Shown: positions 1 to 7,623, counted from the stretch's first letter. The stretch is DNA of 64,000 nt from Stakelama flava (GCF_019351405.1 NZ_JAHWZX010000012.1:1-64000), one strand, 5' to 3'. A program made the numbers and translations. Notes: a model not told the origin generated them from the sequence alone.

Positions 1-156
1 CGTCTTGCGCCGCTCATCACCCAACAGGCCATCAAGGAACAGATTGGCCGATGCCGCTACCCGAGCCTGTGTGAACAGGCTGCCCATCCGCGCCTTCACA
101 TCGCGCAAAGACGTTGCCCATAGCTCCAGTGTCGTCTCGATTGATGCGCCCGTCAT
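1..156 (-). CDS. IS701-family transposase, N-terminal part, runs off the left edge
   Basis: The reverse strand gives 52 residues beginning MTGASIETTLELWA and continuing through SLFTQARVAASANLFLDGL to GDERRKT at the window edge. This resembles the N-terminus of IS701-group DDE transposases, which start with a short helical segment followed by a conserved FTQ-RVAAS-LDGLLG stretch. The start at 156 was chosen because AGGGGG sits six bases upstream; an in-frame ATG at 174 is less well placed. The catalytic DDE core lies outside the window, so whether the element is intact cannot be judged. The family assignment is from recalled family sequence only. Confidence 0.75.
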   Translation of the reverse strand, partial: MTGASIETTLELWATSLRDVKARMGSLFTQARVAASANLFLDGLLGDERRKT

Positions 157-220
157 CCACGGCCCCCTCACCATGGAAACCTATTGATTCAGAGTTCCAA
201 TCAATATGCAACTGTAATGT
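1..220. mobile_element. End of an IS701-like insertion sequence (right boundary approximate)
   Basis: The non-coding end of the element lies between the transposase start at 156 and the interrupted gene that is recognisable from about 231. The tract around 190-220 is AT-richer than its surroundings and is probably the terminal region. I could not define the inverted repeat or the target duplication because the other end is outside the window, so the boundary at about 220 is an estimate. Confidence 0.55.
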
Positions 221-230
221 TAGGCGGTGC

Positions 231-464
231 GAAGGCTATTGGTTTGCGCAAAAGCGCTTCGGTTATGGCGCGGCACCAGTGACGTGGCAGGGCTGGCTTC
301 TGACGCTTGGCTATGTCGCGCTGTTGTTCGCAGGGGTGTCCGGCCTGCCCGGCGATGCCGCGAAGCTCGCCTGGGGCGTGCCGATCACGATCGGCTTCGT
401 GATCCTTGCATGGCGAAAGACCGATGGCGGCTGGAAATGGCATTGGGGGCTGAAAAAGAAATAG
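231..464 (+). pseudogene. Small membrane protein gene that has lost its start to the insertion sequence
   Basis: The frame reads EGYWFAQKRFGYGAAPVTWQ, then two hydrophobic segments (about LLTLGYVALLFAGV and WGVPITIGFVILAW), and ends KWHWGLKKK. The opening pattern of Tyr-Trp-Phe, a basic pair, Gly-Tyr-Gly and Thr-Trp-Gln-Gly-Trp is one I associate with small inner-membrane proteins of sphingomonads that start just before this point. There is no ATG, GTG or TTG in frame immediately upstream, and the frame simply continues into the IS-like DNA, so only the first few codons and the promoter appear to be lost. The product's function is unknown. Confidence 0.55.
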
Positions 465-514
465 GTGCGGGCGTCATCGGACGCGCGCGTTTTGACTGAA
501 CGCCAGTTGCCCGA

Positions 515-1666
515 TCAGCGCACGGCCAGCGTCGCGCCGGGGCGTTTCGGCCGGTGCAGGCGAAGACCGACCAGCGGGCGCAGCGGGCGAATCTCGCGGC
601 CGATAAGGTAAAAGGCCCAGCATCCCGCTACCGTTGCCGCGACCAGTATCGCGAATTGTGTCCCGCCGTTCAGCCCACGCCCCAGCAACAACCACATCGC
701 GACGACGATGATGGTCTGATGAACGATGTAAAAGGGGAAGACCGCTTCGGTCAGCGTCGCGCGCATCGGGTGATTGCGGTTCCAGAACCGGTCGGCGGTG
801 GCGATCAGCGCAACGATCGCCCCCCATTGCTGAACCGCATGGGCGACCAGATAGGGCCGCACCGCCCAGTGGGCCATGCCGTGGGGCCAGTGAATTTCGC
901 ACCACGCGATGAACGCATAGCCCGACAGCGCCAGAATCGCGCCGAGCCAGCCCCATCGCCGGATCGCACGCATTGCCGCAGGCGATCCTGCAAGTCCGAA
1001 GCCGAACAGAAATACCGGGAAGTACGAAACATGTGCGATATCGTCACCGATAAAGGCATGGGTTTCGCCGACCATCGGAAACCACAGCGCATGCACCGCA
1101 ACCAGCCAGGCGAGCGGAAGCGCCAGCACCAGCACCGTGCCGAATACCCTATCATATACGCGTTGCAGCCACGATGCGCGAAGCAGTGCGACCGCCAGCG
1201 TCAGCACCATGGTATATGCCCATAGATAGAAGACGAACCACAAATGGTTCCAGGTGGGCAGTGCAAGCCCCGCCAGTTCGCGAAAGCGGAAATAGTCGGC
1301 AAACCAGAAATGCCAGTAGCTGCCGTCATAGCCGTGCTTCGTCAGCAGTTCGACCCAGGGTTGCGGCGGCACGACGATCATCATCCCGGCGAGCAGTGGC
1401 ACCAGCAGGCGAAAGCTGCGGTTGCGGGTGAAATCGCCCAGCCCCTTCGATCGCATTAGCAGCGCGCGACTGGCGAAGCCCGACACCAGAAACAAGAGGC
1501 TAAGCCGCCATGCATTGACCGCCAGCATCGGCACCACCGCCCAATGCACCAGCGCAGGCGCCTTCACATGATAGTTCCACGGCACGAAAACCATGCCGAT
1601 ATGGTAGAGGATGAGGAGAGCGAATGCGCCAACGCGCAGCCAGTCCATTCCGTAATGGCGCTCCAC
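515..1666 (-). CDS. Acyltransferase-3 family membrane protein (MdoC/OpgC-like)
   Basis: A 383-residue integral membrane protein with about ten hydrophobic helices. The opening GMDWLRVGAFALLILYHIGM and the following LLFLVSGFASRALL are the conserved first-helix features of acyltransferase family 3 (the OpgC/MdoC and OafA group), which transfers acyl groups to glycans across the inner membrane. The start is the GTG at 1666 because AGGAGG lies five to six bases before it; a GTG seven codons upstream has no such site. It is transcribed divergently from ispG. The acceptor glycan cannot be read from sequence. Confidence 0.82.
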   Translation of the reverse strand: MERHYGMDWLRVGAFALLILYHIGMVFVPWNYHVKAPALVHWAVVPMLAVNAWRLSLLFLVSGFASRALLMRSKGLGDFTRNRSFRLLVPLLAGMMIVVPPQPWVELLTKHGYDGSYWHFWFADYFRFRELAGLALPTWNHLWFVFYLWAYTMVLTLAVALLRASWLQRVYDRVFGTVLVLALPLAWLVAVHALWFPMVGETHAFIGDDIAHVSYFPVFLFGFGLAGSPAAMRAIRRWGWLGAILALSGYAFIAWCEIHWPHGMAHWAVRPYLVAHAVQQWGAIVALIATADRFWNRNHPMRATLTEAVFPFYIVHQTIIVVAMWLLLGRGLNGGTQFAILVAATVAGCWAFYLIGREIRPLRPLVGLRLHRPKRPGATLAVR

Positions 1667-1850
1667 GATGCCCTCCTGTGACCGCACGAAGCCGCTTCGC
1701 CTAGCAGGCGCTGGCGTATGCGCCTAACGCAAAGTGGTGCGTTCGTGATGGGTGCATATCGCGACATGCCGATGCCGCGCCTTTCCTGTCCTCGCCGGAA
1801 TCGCTATATGGCGGTGCATATCAAGCACGCAGATTGCGAGAGCCTCTTCC

Positions 1851-2975
1851 ATGTCCGTACGTCCCTGGCGCGATATCATGCGCCGCAACAGCCGCCAGAT
1901 CATGGTCGGCGATGTTCCCATTGGCGGCGACGCGCCGATCGCCGTGCAGACGATGACGAACACCGTCACTTCGGATGTGAGGGCGACGATCGACCAGATC
2001 CGCCGGTGCGAGGAGACGGGGGCCGACATCGTCCGTGTTTCCTGCCCCGATGTCGAAAGCACGACGGCGCTGAAGCAGATCGTGCGTGCGGCGCGGGTGC
2101 CGATCGTCGCCGACATTCATTTCCATTATAAGCGCGCGCTGGAAGCGGCGGATGCGGGCGCGGCATGCCTTCGCATCAATCCGGGCAATATCGGGTCGGC
2201 CTCGCGGGTTCAGGAAGTCGTGAATGCGGCGAAGGCCAATGGCTGCGCAATCCGCATCGGTGTGAATGCGGGCAGTCTGGAAAAGGACCTGCTAGAAAAA
2301 TATGGCGAGCCATGCCCCGAGGCGCTGGTCGAAAGCGCGCTCGACCATATCCGCATCCTCGAAGAGCATGATTTCCGCGAATACAAGGTAGCGGTAAAGG
2401 CGTCGGACGTATTCCTTGCCGTTGCCGCCTATCAGGGGCTGGCCGAAGCGACCGATTGCCCATTGCACCTTGGTATTACCGAGGCGGGCGGCCTGATCGG
2501 CGGCACCGTGAAATCGTCGATCGGCATCGGTTCGCTTCTGTGGTTCGGTATCGGCGACACGATCCGCGTATCGCTCTCCGCCGAGCCCGAAGAGGAAGTG
2601 CGCGTCGGGTTCGAGATTCTCAAGGCACTCGGCATCCGCAATCGCGGTGTGCGGGTGGTCAGTTGCCCAAGTTGCGCGCGGCAGGGGTTCGACGTGATCC
2701 GTACCGTTCAGACGCTGGAGGAGCGCCTGAGCCATATCCGCACGCCGATGTCGCTCTCGGTGCTGGGCTGTGTGGTCAACGGCCCCGGCGAAGCGCGCGA
2801 AACCGATATCGGGATCACCGGCGGCGGTGCCGGTAAGCATATGGTCTATCTGTCGGGCGTGACCGATCACCATGTTCAGGACGGCGACATGATCGAACAT
2901 ATCGTCCGACTGGTCGAGGCGAAGGCCGCCGAGATCGAAGCGGGCGAGGCGAGCGCGATGCAAGCCGCCGAATAG
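1851..2975 (+). CDS. ispG: 4-hydroxy-3-methylbut-2-enyl diphosphate synthase (MEP pathway)
   Basis: IspG (GcpE) converts 2-C-methyl-D-erythritol 2,4-cyclodiphosphate to HMBPP, the penultimate step of the non-mevalonate isoprenoid route. The 374-residue protein has the N-terminal TIM-barrel part ([29 protein letters not shown]) and the C-terminal iron-sulfur part. The three [4Fe-4S] ligands are C272 and C275 in SCPSC and C307 in GCVVNGPGE, with the catalytic-region Glu at 314. The start at 1851 ([12 protein letters not shown]) fits the family; upstream in-frame Met codons only add a non-conserved extension. A DMT transporter gene follows 13 bases downstream. Confidence 0.96.
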   Translation: MSVRPWRDIMRRNSRQIMVGDVPIGGDAPIAVQTMTNTVTSDVRATIDQIRRCEETGADIVRVSCPDVESTTALKQIVRAARVPIVADIHFHYKRALEAADAGAACLRINPGNIGSASRVQEVVNAAKANGCAIRIGVNAGSLEKDLLEKYGEPCPEALVESALDHIRILEEHDFREYKVAVKASDVFLAVAAYQGLAEATDCPLHLGITEAGGLIGGTVKSSIGIGSLLWFGIGDTIRVSLSAEPEEEVRVGFEILKALGIRNRGVRVVSCPSCARQGFDVIRTVQTLEERLSHIRTPMSLSVLGCVVNGPGEARETDIGITGGGAGKHMVYLSGVTDHHVQDGDMIEHIVRLVEAKAAEIEAGEASAMQAAE

Positions 2976-2988
2976 GCCTGATACCCGC

Positions 2989-3894
2989 ATGACGCCGGAC
3001 CGGGAAACGTCCGCGCCAATGGCGTTCCTGATCGCGTCGATCGGCATCGCCACCTTTTCGATGATGGACGCCGCGATGAAATCGGCCACCATCGCGATCG
3101 GCGTGTATAATGCCATGCTCTGGCGCAACCTTGCCATCGCGGTGCTGGCGGGCGCGGTGCATTTCGCGCGTTGGCCGGGATGGCCCGCCCGCACGGCAAT
3201 GCGGCTGCACATCGTGCGCGGCTGCGTCGCGCTGGCGATGGCGTTGCTGTTCTTCTGGGGATTGGCGCGCGTGCCGATGGCGCAGGCGATATCGCTGTCG
3301 TACATCGCGCCGCTGGTGGCGATCCTGCTCGCTGCGGTGCTGCTTGGCGAAGCCGTGCGGCGGGCGAGTGTCGCCGGATCGCTTTTCGCACTCGGCGGTG
3401 TCGTCGTCATCCTGATCGGTCAGGGGCGCGCCGGGATGGGCGATGACGCCCTATGGGGCGCGGCGGCCATATTGTGTTCCGCGTTATGCTATGGCTGGAA
3501 CATCATTCTTGCGCGTCAGCAGGCACTGGTGGCAGGGCCGAGCGAGGTCGCCTTCTGGCAGACTTTCGTGGCGCTTTGCCTGCTTGCGCTTGCCGCGCCT
3601 TGGCTGGTGATCGTTCCCCCGGCCGCGCAGATTCCGGCGCTTGGCATGGCGGGGCTGCTTGCGACCGTTTCGCTGATGCTGCTCGCCTGGGCCTATGGCC
3701 GGGCGGGGGCAAGTTATCTGGCGCCGTCGGAATATACGTCCTTTCTCTGGGCGGCGTTGTTCGGTTGGCTGTTCTTTGGCGAGACGGTGACGGCATGGAC
3801 GATCGGCGGTGCGGGTCTTATCGTGGCAGGATGCATCCGGGCGGCGCGGCGGCGGCCCAAACCCTTTGCTCAGGCGGAGACCATCATTCCATGA
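2989..3894 (+). CDS. DMT-superfamily (EamA) transporter
   Basis: A 301-residue protein of about ten hydrophobic helices made of two similar EamA halves (first half from AFLIASIGIATFSMMDAAMK, second from ALWGAAAILCSALCYGWNII). The second half carries the usual LAPSEYTSFLWAALFGWLFF-type helix with a polar charge. These proteins export or import small metabolites across the inner membrane; the substrate cannot be inferred. The stop codon overlaps the start of the downstream acetyltransferase gene by ATGA, so the two are probably translationally coupled, and both may be co-transcribed with ispG. Confidence 0.88.
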   Translation: MTPDRETSAPMAFLIASIGIATFSMMDAAMKSATIAIGVYNAMLWRNLAIAVLAGAVHFARWPGWPARTAMRLHIVRGCVALAMALLFFWGLARVPMAQAISLSYIAPLVAILLAAVLLGEAVRRASVAGSLFALGGVVVILIGQGRAGMGDDALWGAAAILCSALCYGWNIILARQQALVAGPSEVAFWQTFVALCLLALAAPWLVIVPPAAQIPALGMAGLLATVSLMLLAWAYGRAGASYLAPSEYTSFLWAALFGWLFFGETVTAWTIGGAGLIVAGCIRAARRRPKPFAQAETIIP

Positions 3895-4361
3895 CCCATG
3901 TCCGGCCCGCGACACGCGGCGACGTGTCCACCATCCTTCGCTTCGTAAAAGAGCTTGCCGCGTTCGAGCGTGAGCCGGACGCCGTAAAGGCCGATGCGGC
4001 GATGTTGGAAGCGGCGCTGTTCGATGAACACGCGGCCGAGGCGGTGATCGCCGAAAGCGACGGAGAAGCTGCGGGCTTCGCATTGTTCTTCCATAATTTC
4101 TCCACCTGGACGGGCAGGAAGGGTCTGTATCTGGAAGACCTGTATGTGACGCAGGACGCGCGCGGTAAGGGCGTTGGCACGGCGTTGCTTCGCCATCTGG
4201 CGGGAATCGCTGTCGCGCGCGATTGCGCCCGGTTCGAATGGTCGGTGCTAGACTGGAACGCGGACGCGATTCGCTTTTATCGCAAGATGGGGGCCGAAGG
4301 CATGGACGGGTGGACCGTGCAGCGCCTGAGCGGTGCAGAGCTGACGCGGCTCGCGGGCTGA
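3891..4361 (+). CDS. GNAT-family N-acetyltransferase
   Basis: A 156-residue GNAT protein. The acetyl-CoA binding motif is seen as LEDLYVTQDARGKGVGTALL (about residues 83-102), preceded by a strand-helix-strand with FVKELAAFEREPDAV and followed by WNADAIRFYRKMGA, the usual C-terminal substrate-side motif. It resembles the diamine/spermidine-type acetyltransferase subgroup by the FAxFExEPD pattern, but the substrate is not certain. The ATG at 3891 is overlapped by the stop of the transporter gene (ATGA), which fixes this start. Confidence 0.9.
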   Translation: MTHVRPATRGDVSTILRFVKELAAFEREPDAVKADAAMLEAALFDEHAAEAVIAESDGEAAGFALFFHNFSTWTGRKGLYLEDLYVTQDARGKGVGTALLRHLAGIAVARDCARFEWSVLDWNADAIRFYRKMGAEGMDGWTVQRLSGAELTRLAG

Positions 4362-4365
4362 TCGT

Positions 4366-4524
4366 TCAAAAAGGGCGTCCCTTGCCCGGTCGCGGCGACG
4401 GGCGGCGCCCCTGGCGCAGCGCGCGTTCGCGGCGGCGACGGACACGCCAGATATACAGCGCGACGCCGAACCCGGCGACGAGCAGGAAAATCAGAAAATA
4501 GGCGATCAGCGTACGCGTTTGCAT
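4366..4524 (-). CDS. Tiny single-pass membrane protein, 52 residues
   Basis: On the reverse strand an ATG at 4524 opens a frame of 52 codons: MQTRTLIAYFLIFLLVAGFG, VALYIW, then a strongly basic tail (RVRRRRERALRQGRRPSPRP) ending GKGRPF. One hydrophobic helix (about residues 6-26) followed by a positively charged cytoplasmic tail is a typical small inner-membrane protein plan with N-out, C-in topology. The tail is mostly Arg, Pro and Gly, which in high-GC DNA can also arise by chance, so the evidence is the clean helix plus the position in a gap that lacks any other gene. Function unknown. It converges on the GNAT gene with only four bases between the stops. Confidence 0.55.
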   Translation of the reverse strand: MQTRTLIAYFLIFLLVAGFGVALYIWRVRRRRERALRQGRRPSPRPGKGRPF

Positions 4525-4658
4525 AACATCTCCGTGCCAGGCACAGGGCCGACTGTGGCTGGGAGTATGCGGTTACTGATCGTACTATAGCATTTCTTCC
4601 GCGTGTCTGTAATGGTTTTGCGCAGGCCGCGCGCTGTGCCTGCGCATTTACATCCGTA

Positions 4659-4859
4659 TCAGTCGGTCAGGCGTGCCGCTTCCTTTTCCGCCTCGTTGCG
4701 GGCGCGGGCTTCGGCCACGCGTTCGGACCGTTCGGCCATCGCGGTCCAGGCGGCTTCGGAGCGCAGATGCCGGTCGCGTACACTGTCCAGCGTCGCCGCC
4801 TCTGCCGCTTCATGGTCGATTTCGGCGCGGGCGCGGAAGGTTTCGGATTCGGATGTCAT
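4659..4859 (-). CDS. Small hydrophilic helical protein, unknown function
   Basis: A 66-residue protein, MTSESETFRARAEIDHEAAE, followed by alternating Ala, Glu and Arg through SVRDRHLRSEAAWTAMAERS to EKEAARLTD. It is almost wholly helix-forming and charged and could form a coiled coil. The ATG at 4859 has a GGAG about nine bases upstream. It lies between the 52-residue membrane protein and the cold-shock gene, all on the same strand. I do not recognise a family beyond similarity in style to small sphingomonad hypothetical proteins. Confidence 0.65.
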   Translation of the reverse strand: MTSESETFRARAEIDHEAAEAATLDSVRDRHLRSEAAWTAMAERSERVAEARARNEAEKEAARLTD

Positions 4860-4904
4860 CAAACTCGCTCCGGGCGGGAGGGCAAAGCGGGGCGACCGCC
4901 CCGA

Positions 4905-4939
4905 TACGAAAACGGGCGGCTCCGCAGTGGAGCCGCCCG
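4905..4939 (-). terminator. Rho-independent terminator of the cold-shock gene
   Basis: Eleven-base-pair stem CGGGCGGCTCC / GGAGCCGCCCG (4913-4923 with 4929-4939) and a five-base loop. Read on the reverse strand it is followed by TTTTCG, and it starts ten bases after the cold-shock stop codon. Confidence 0.8.
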
Positions 4940-4949
4940 ATAGAAGCGT

Positions 4950-5162
4950 TCAGTCGGCGGGCTGAAGGTTGGTTGCCGCCGGTTTCCCGCGCCGATCATT
5001 TTCCAGATCGTAGGAAACGCGCTGATCCTTGTCGAGCGTCGCCATCCCTGCCTTTTCAACGGCGGAGATATGGACAAACGCGTCGTTTCCGCCCTGATCG
5101 GGCTGGATGAAGCCATAGCCCTTGTCGGCGTTGAAGAATTTTACGGTTCCGGTGAAAGCCAT
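4950..5162 (-). CDS. Cold-shock domain protein (CspA family)
   Basis: A 70-residue single cold-shock domain beginning MAFTGTVKFFNADKGYGFIQ. RNP-1 is KGYGFI at residues 14-19 and RNP-2 is DAFVHIS at 27-33, the aromatic single-stranded nucleic-acid binding face. Such proteins act as RNA chaperones in the cytoplasm. The length equals the usual 65-72 of the family. The ATG at 5162 is certain because the protein starts with the conserved first strand. It has a strong terminator ten bases downstream, so it is monocistronic. The leader of about 180 bases up to the next gene is long enough for the structured 5' region found in cold-shock mRNAs. Confidence 0.96.
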   Translation of the reverse strand: MAFTGTVKFFNADKGYGFIQPDQGGNDAFVHISAVEKAGMATLDKDQRVSYDLENDRRGKPAATNLQPAD

Positions 5163-5340
5163 TTGGATATTCCTTCTTGCGGCGGCGGCCCGGACATCGG
5201 GCGCCGACAGGTCGCTCAGCGTAGGGAAAGAAGGAAATGGGAGCCGCAAAGCACCGATAGTCCGTCGATTTGCGACTGTAGCAAAACCGCTTCTAGCCTG
5301 TTCGGCCGCGCCTGACAATGCGGGCGCGGCGGGGCCTGCG

Positions 5341-5526
5341 TCATACGCGGCGAATGGGATATTTGTTTTCGGTCGGACGACCGGCGGCCTTGTCCTCCAA
5401 CTGGGTGATCCATTCGTGGTACAGACCGGCAAGGCTGGCGTGCGAGGCGCGCGCGATCGCATTGGTCGCCGCATCGGCGCGTTCGAGCGAGGCGCGGCGG
5501 CGTTCGCGAAGATAGATGATGTCCAT
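5341..5526 (-). CDS. Small hypothetical protein, 61 residues
   Basis: Starts MDIIYLRERRRASLERADAA and ends GRPTENKYPIRRV, with a central helical part (AIARASHASLAGLYHEWITQ). The amphipathic composition, with Tyr-His-Glu-Trp in the middle, looks like a real folded helical protein, not chance coding. The ATG at 5526 was preferred over an upstream in-frame ATG because the upstream extension is less regular. No family is recognised and no catalytic pattern is visible. Confidence 0.55.
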   Translation of the reverse strand: MDIIYLRERRRASLERADAATNAIARASHASLAGLYHEWITQLEDKAAGRPTENKYPIRRV

Positions 5527-5629
5527 ATGGACGGATGCTCCCCAAGGCATCGTAAGCGGGAGCGCGAATAGTCTCTCAGCCACCGGCGCTTACGGATAAG
5601 AATGCCGACGATGAAAGGAGTATAGCAGG

Positions 5630-5661
5630 TGCGGCGGTTTTCGTCCAGTAAAACCGCCGCA
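5630..5661 (-). terminator. Perfect 12-bp stem-loop downstream of the 5683-6015 gene
   Basis: TGCGGCGGTTTT (5630-5641) pairs perfectly with AAAACCGCCGCA (5650-5661) around an eight-base loop. It lies 22 bases beyond the stop of the reverse-strand gene ending at 5683. It lacks a clear T tract after the stem on either strand, although A/T pairs form the loop side of the stem, so it may be a terminator or an RNA-end protecting hairpin. Confidence 0.5.
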
Positions 5662-5682
5662 ATTCCAGTATCTTGAACCGCT

Positions 5683-6015
5683 TTAGTGCGTGGTGCGACC
5701 GTTCAGTTCCTCGACATTGTTGTCAAGGCCGGGGGCGGGAATGGTGGCGGGGCGAAGCGCCTCGCGCTCCGATTCGGGCACCGCCGCGTCGGCATCGGGG
5801 CGGAAGGCATCCGGCGCGCGCTTCGACCCGTCGGGATGCGACCCGGTTTCGAGGTCGGGCGCGGCATGCCCTTCCGAAGGACGACGCGCCCGCCGCCACA
5901 GCGCAAGCCCGGCAGCAGCACTCGCACCAACGGCGAAGACGCCAAGCCCGATCAGCGCGGTGCGCGTGCGGCGGTAAAAGGGGGCGGGGCGAGCGGCGGA
6001 TTTCTTCTGGGGCAT
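5683..6015 (-). CDS. Single-pass membrane protein with charged C-terminal region, unknown function
   Basis: A 110-residue protein with a basic start (MPQKKSAARPAPFYRRTRT), one hydrophobic helix (about residues 20-41, ALIGLGVFAVGASAAAGLAL), then a WRRARR stop-transfer sequence and a low-complexity polar region rich in Pro, Asp, Glu and Arg. The start at 6015 has AAAGGA about eight bases upstream. No domain is recognised. A multi-stem structure lies 62 to 157 bases upstream of its start and may be part of its leader. Confidence 0.6.
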   Translation of the reverse strand: MPQKKSAARPAPFYRRTRTALIGLGVFAVGASAAAGLALWRRARRPSEGHAAPDLETGSHPDGSKRAPDAFRPDADAAVPESEREALRPATIPAPGLDNNVEELNGRTTH

Positions 6016-6644
6016 AGGCCATCCTTTCGCAGGGTTTGGGGTTGTGGAACGAACGGGCGGGGCGGTGACCGGTTCCGGCGCGCGAACCGAAGGATTAGCA
6101 GCAGCTAATCCGAGGCGCGCCCGGCCAGCGGGCCGCAGGCCCGTCTGACGGCGCGGGATTCACTGCCGCGCCGGGGCCGTTGGTGTCCGGAAGTTGCGGA
6201 AGTTGAGACTACGTCCCCCATCAATCCACATCCCAGCAGCACGCGAAGCCGTGCGCGGCAGATGCGCGGATCAACTGGCGCGGTGAGGGGTAGAGATGCA
6301 GCATGAAACGTCCTTCCCAAGCGGCTGAGGGGACCGGACGTATATGCAGGAACAATGCCTGTAGAACAGGAATTCTAGCAACCGGCTCCCAAATAAGCGG
6401 CTCCGAAAAGGTAGTTCCGCGCGCTTGGTAAGGTTTGCATATCATCCAAATCCCTACTGCATTGCAACGCAAGCTCTGAAGCCTTGACCTCCGTCGTGCC
6501 GATCCGCCCCGCTCTGATTCTCATATATCGGAACATAGCAACATTGATCGGCGAACATATTGAGACTTGCTGCAGTGTTGCAATAGGTTTGCTTTTTTCG
6601 CAAGGCAGGGCTATGGGTATCGCGAATCAGGGAAAGCTCGTGCC
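6016..6644. other. Long gap without a protein gene; base composition shifts inside it
   Basis: I find no convincing protein gene in these 629 bases on either strand. The first third is GC-rich and holds a run of stem-loops (listed separately at 6071-6172). From about 6330 the DNA becomes clearly AT-richer, and that composition continues through the next gene, marking the probable left boundary of acquired DNA. No tRNA, rRNA or known small RNA was recognised. Confidence 0.6.
6071..6172. ncRNA. Candidate structured RNA or leader: consecutive stem-loops
   Basis: Perfect stems visible by eye: GGATTAGC/GCTAATCC (6092-6099 with 6104-6111, loop AGCA), enclosed by GGCGCGC/GCGCGCC (6077-6083 with 6115-6121); then CGGGCC/GGCCCG (6129-6134 with 6138-6143) and GGCGCGG/CCGCGCC (6150-6156 with 6166-6172). 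A further pairing GGTTC/GAACC (6071-6075 with 6084-6088) puts the outer-stem strand in its loop, so it would compete with or form a pseudoknot with the enclosing stem. Strand and function are unknown. On the reverse strand it would end 62 bases before the start at 6015. Confidence 0.35.
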
Positions 6645-7187
6645 ATGTCGGATGAAATGAAAAGCGGGATTGAAGCCTTGCGCGACAAGGCTTGGGCAGC
6701 AGTTCAAGCTAGCGAACCATATGGTATTTTTGCGGCTTTGGATGCAGCGGTTGTTGCCGCAGGTGGAGCATCTGCACTAAACGATCGAACAAAAAGAACT
6801 ATATCCGCGAGCTTGGGAGAGCTTGTGGTGGGTTATGCAAACAGCCCAACCAAGCGCAAGGTGTCGCAAGGAGATGCTGCTTTCATTGCCTTAAGCAAGA
6901 TTGGCGAGCCGTTGCCGGTAGGGAAACTCATGGAAGCAGCTACGAATGAGGGGGCTACTATCGGGGGTAGCGACCCTTTAGCCAATTTTAGATCAACAAT
7001 TTCCAAAGATCATCGATTCCGCAGCATTATGCAGAATAACATGTACTTTTGGTGGTTTGCTGACAAAGACTTGCCGCCGAAATGGTATGACCCGGAGCCT
7101 GACGATTTCGACAGTCTGTATGGCTCCGGATCATCTGAGTCCTCTGGCCAGGAAGGGGGTGATAGGCGTGGAGCCTCAACAACCTAA
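6645..7187 (+). CDS. Orphan protein with possible HARE-type winged helix, AT-richer than neighbours
   Basis: A 180-residue protein from the ATG at 6645 (MSDEMKSGIEALRDKAWAAV). The middle part, roughly residues 84-140, reads SKIGEPLPVGKLMEAATNEG followed by a Gly-Ser turn, NFRSTISKDHRFRSI and YFWWFADKDLPPKW. That pattern of a helix, a Leu-Met helix, an arginine-rich recognition helix with SKDxRF and a terminal strand resembles the HARE-HTH fold linked to restriction and DNA-modification contexts. The C-terminus is acidic and Ser/Gly rich. Codon use and GC content are visibly lower than in flanking genes, pointing to horizontal acquisition. It has its own terminator at 7290. The HARE assignment is an inference from pattern only. 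Confidence 0.7.
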   Translation: MSDEMKSGIEALRDKAWAAVQASEPYGIFAALDAAVVAAGGASALNDRTKRTISASLGELVVGYANSPTKRKVSQGDAAFIALSKIGEPLPVGKLMEAATNEGATIGGSDPLANFRSTISKDHRFRSIMQNNMYFWWFADKDLPPKWYDPEPDDFDSLYGSGSSESSGQEGGDRRGASTT

Positions 7188-7289
7188 CTAGCCAGTAAGG
7201 CATCCGGGTGTCGCGAGGTGTAGCCCCTCTCGGCATCCGCAGCCCGGTAGCGGAGCAAGAAAAGATATCCAGTCAAATCTAGCCCACTG

Positions 7290-7322
7290 AGCGGCGTACT
7301 TGCAGGTGCGCCGCTCTTTTTA
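7290..7322 (+). terminator. Rho-independent terminator of the AT-richer orphan gene
   Basis: Eight-base-pair stem GAGCGGCG/CGCCGCTC (7290-7297 with 7310-7317) followed directly by TTTTT on the plus strand, about 100 bases after the stop at 7187. Confidence 0.8.
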
Positions 7323-7425
7323 TGTGATATACAAATTAAGCTGTCTTGCAAAGCCACTGTATCGCGAACGTCGTTAACGCGAGATGTTTTAGCAAGGTAT
7401 AGGTTTAGCAAAATGCTACTCAGAT

Positions 7426-7623
7426 TTACCACTCCCCCCCAACATCCCGGATCGCCTGCAACAACGCCCGCTTGCTCCCCGTCCGCCGCTCGCCCGTATT
7501 GCGCGGCGCTTCGGGGCCGCCAAGCGCCTTGCGGCGCGCTGCCAACCGCGCGGCCATATCGGCGTGTGACACGCGCGGGCCGGTCCATTCGGCGGCTTCA
7601 GTCGAGAAGGTCTTGGATGTCAT
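7426..7623 (-). CDS. Small protein overlapping the nucleotidyltransferase gene, unknown function
   Basis: A 65-residue, mostly basic and Ala/Arg-rich protein starting MTSKTFSTEAAEWTGPRVSH and ending KRALLQAIRDVGGEW. The ATG at 7623 lies inside the 3' end of the nucleotidyltransferase gene (26-base overlap), so the two are co-transcribed and probably coupled. The overlap and the closeness argue that it works with the nucleotidyltransferase, perhaps as its regulator or partner, but this is inference. No motif is recognised. Confidence 0.6.
   Translation of the reverse strand: MTSKTFSTEAAEWTGPRVSHADMAARLAARRKALGGPEAPRNTGERRTGSKRALLQAIRDVGGEW

Noticed and set aside
4616-4647. Stem TGCGCAGG / CCTGCGCA downstream of the 66-residue gene
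   Set aside because: It forms a hairpin, but no T tract follows on the reverse strand, so I do not call it a terminator.
6016-6330. tRNA, tmRNA, SRP RNA or RNase P RNA in the structured gap
   Set aside because: No cloverleaf, TTCGA-type T loop, GGAAGCAGC-type SRP loop or RNase P core sequence was seen.
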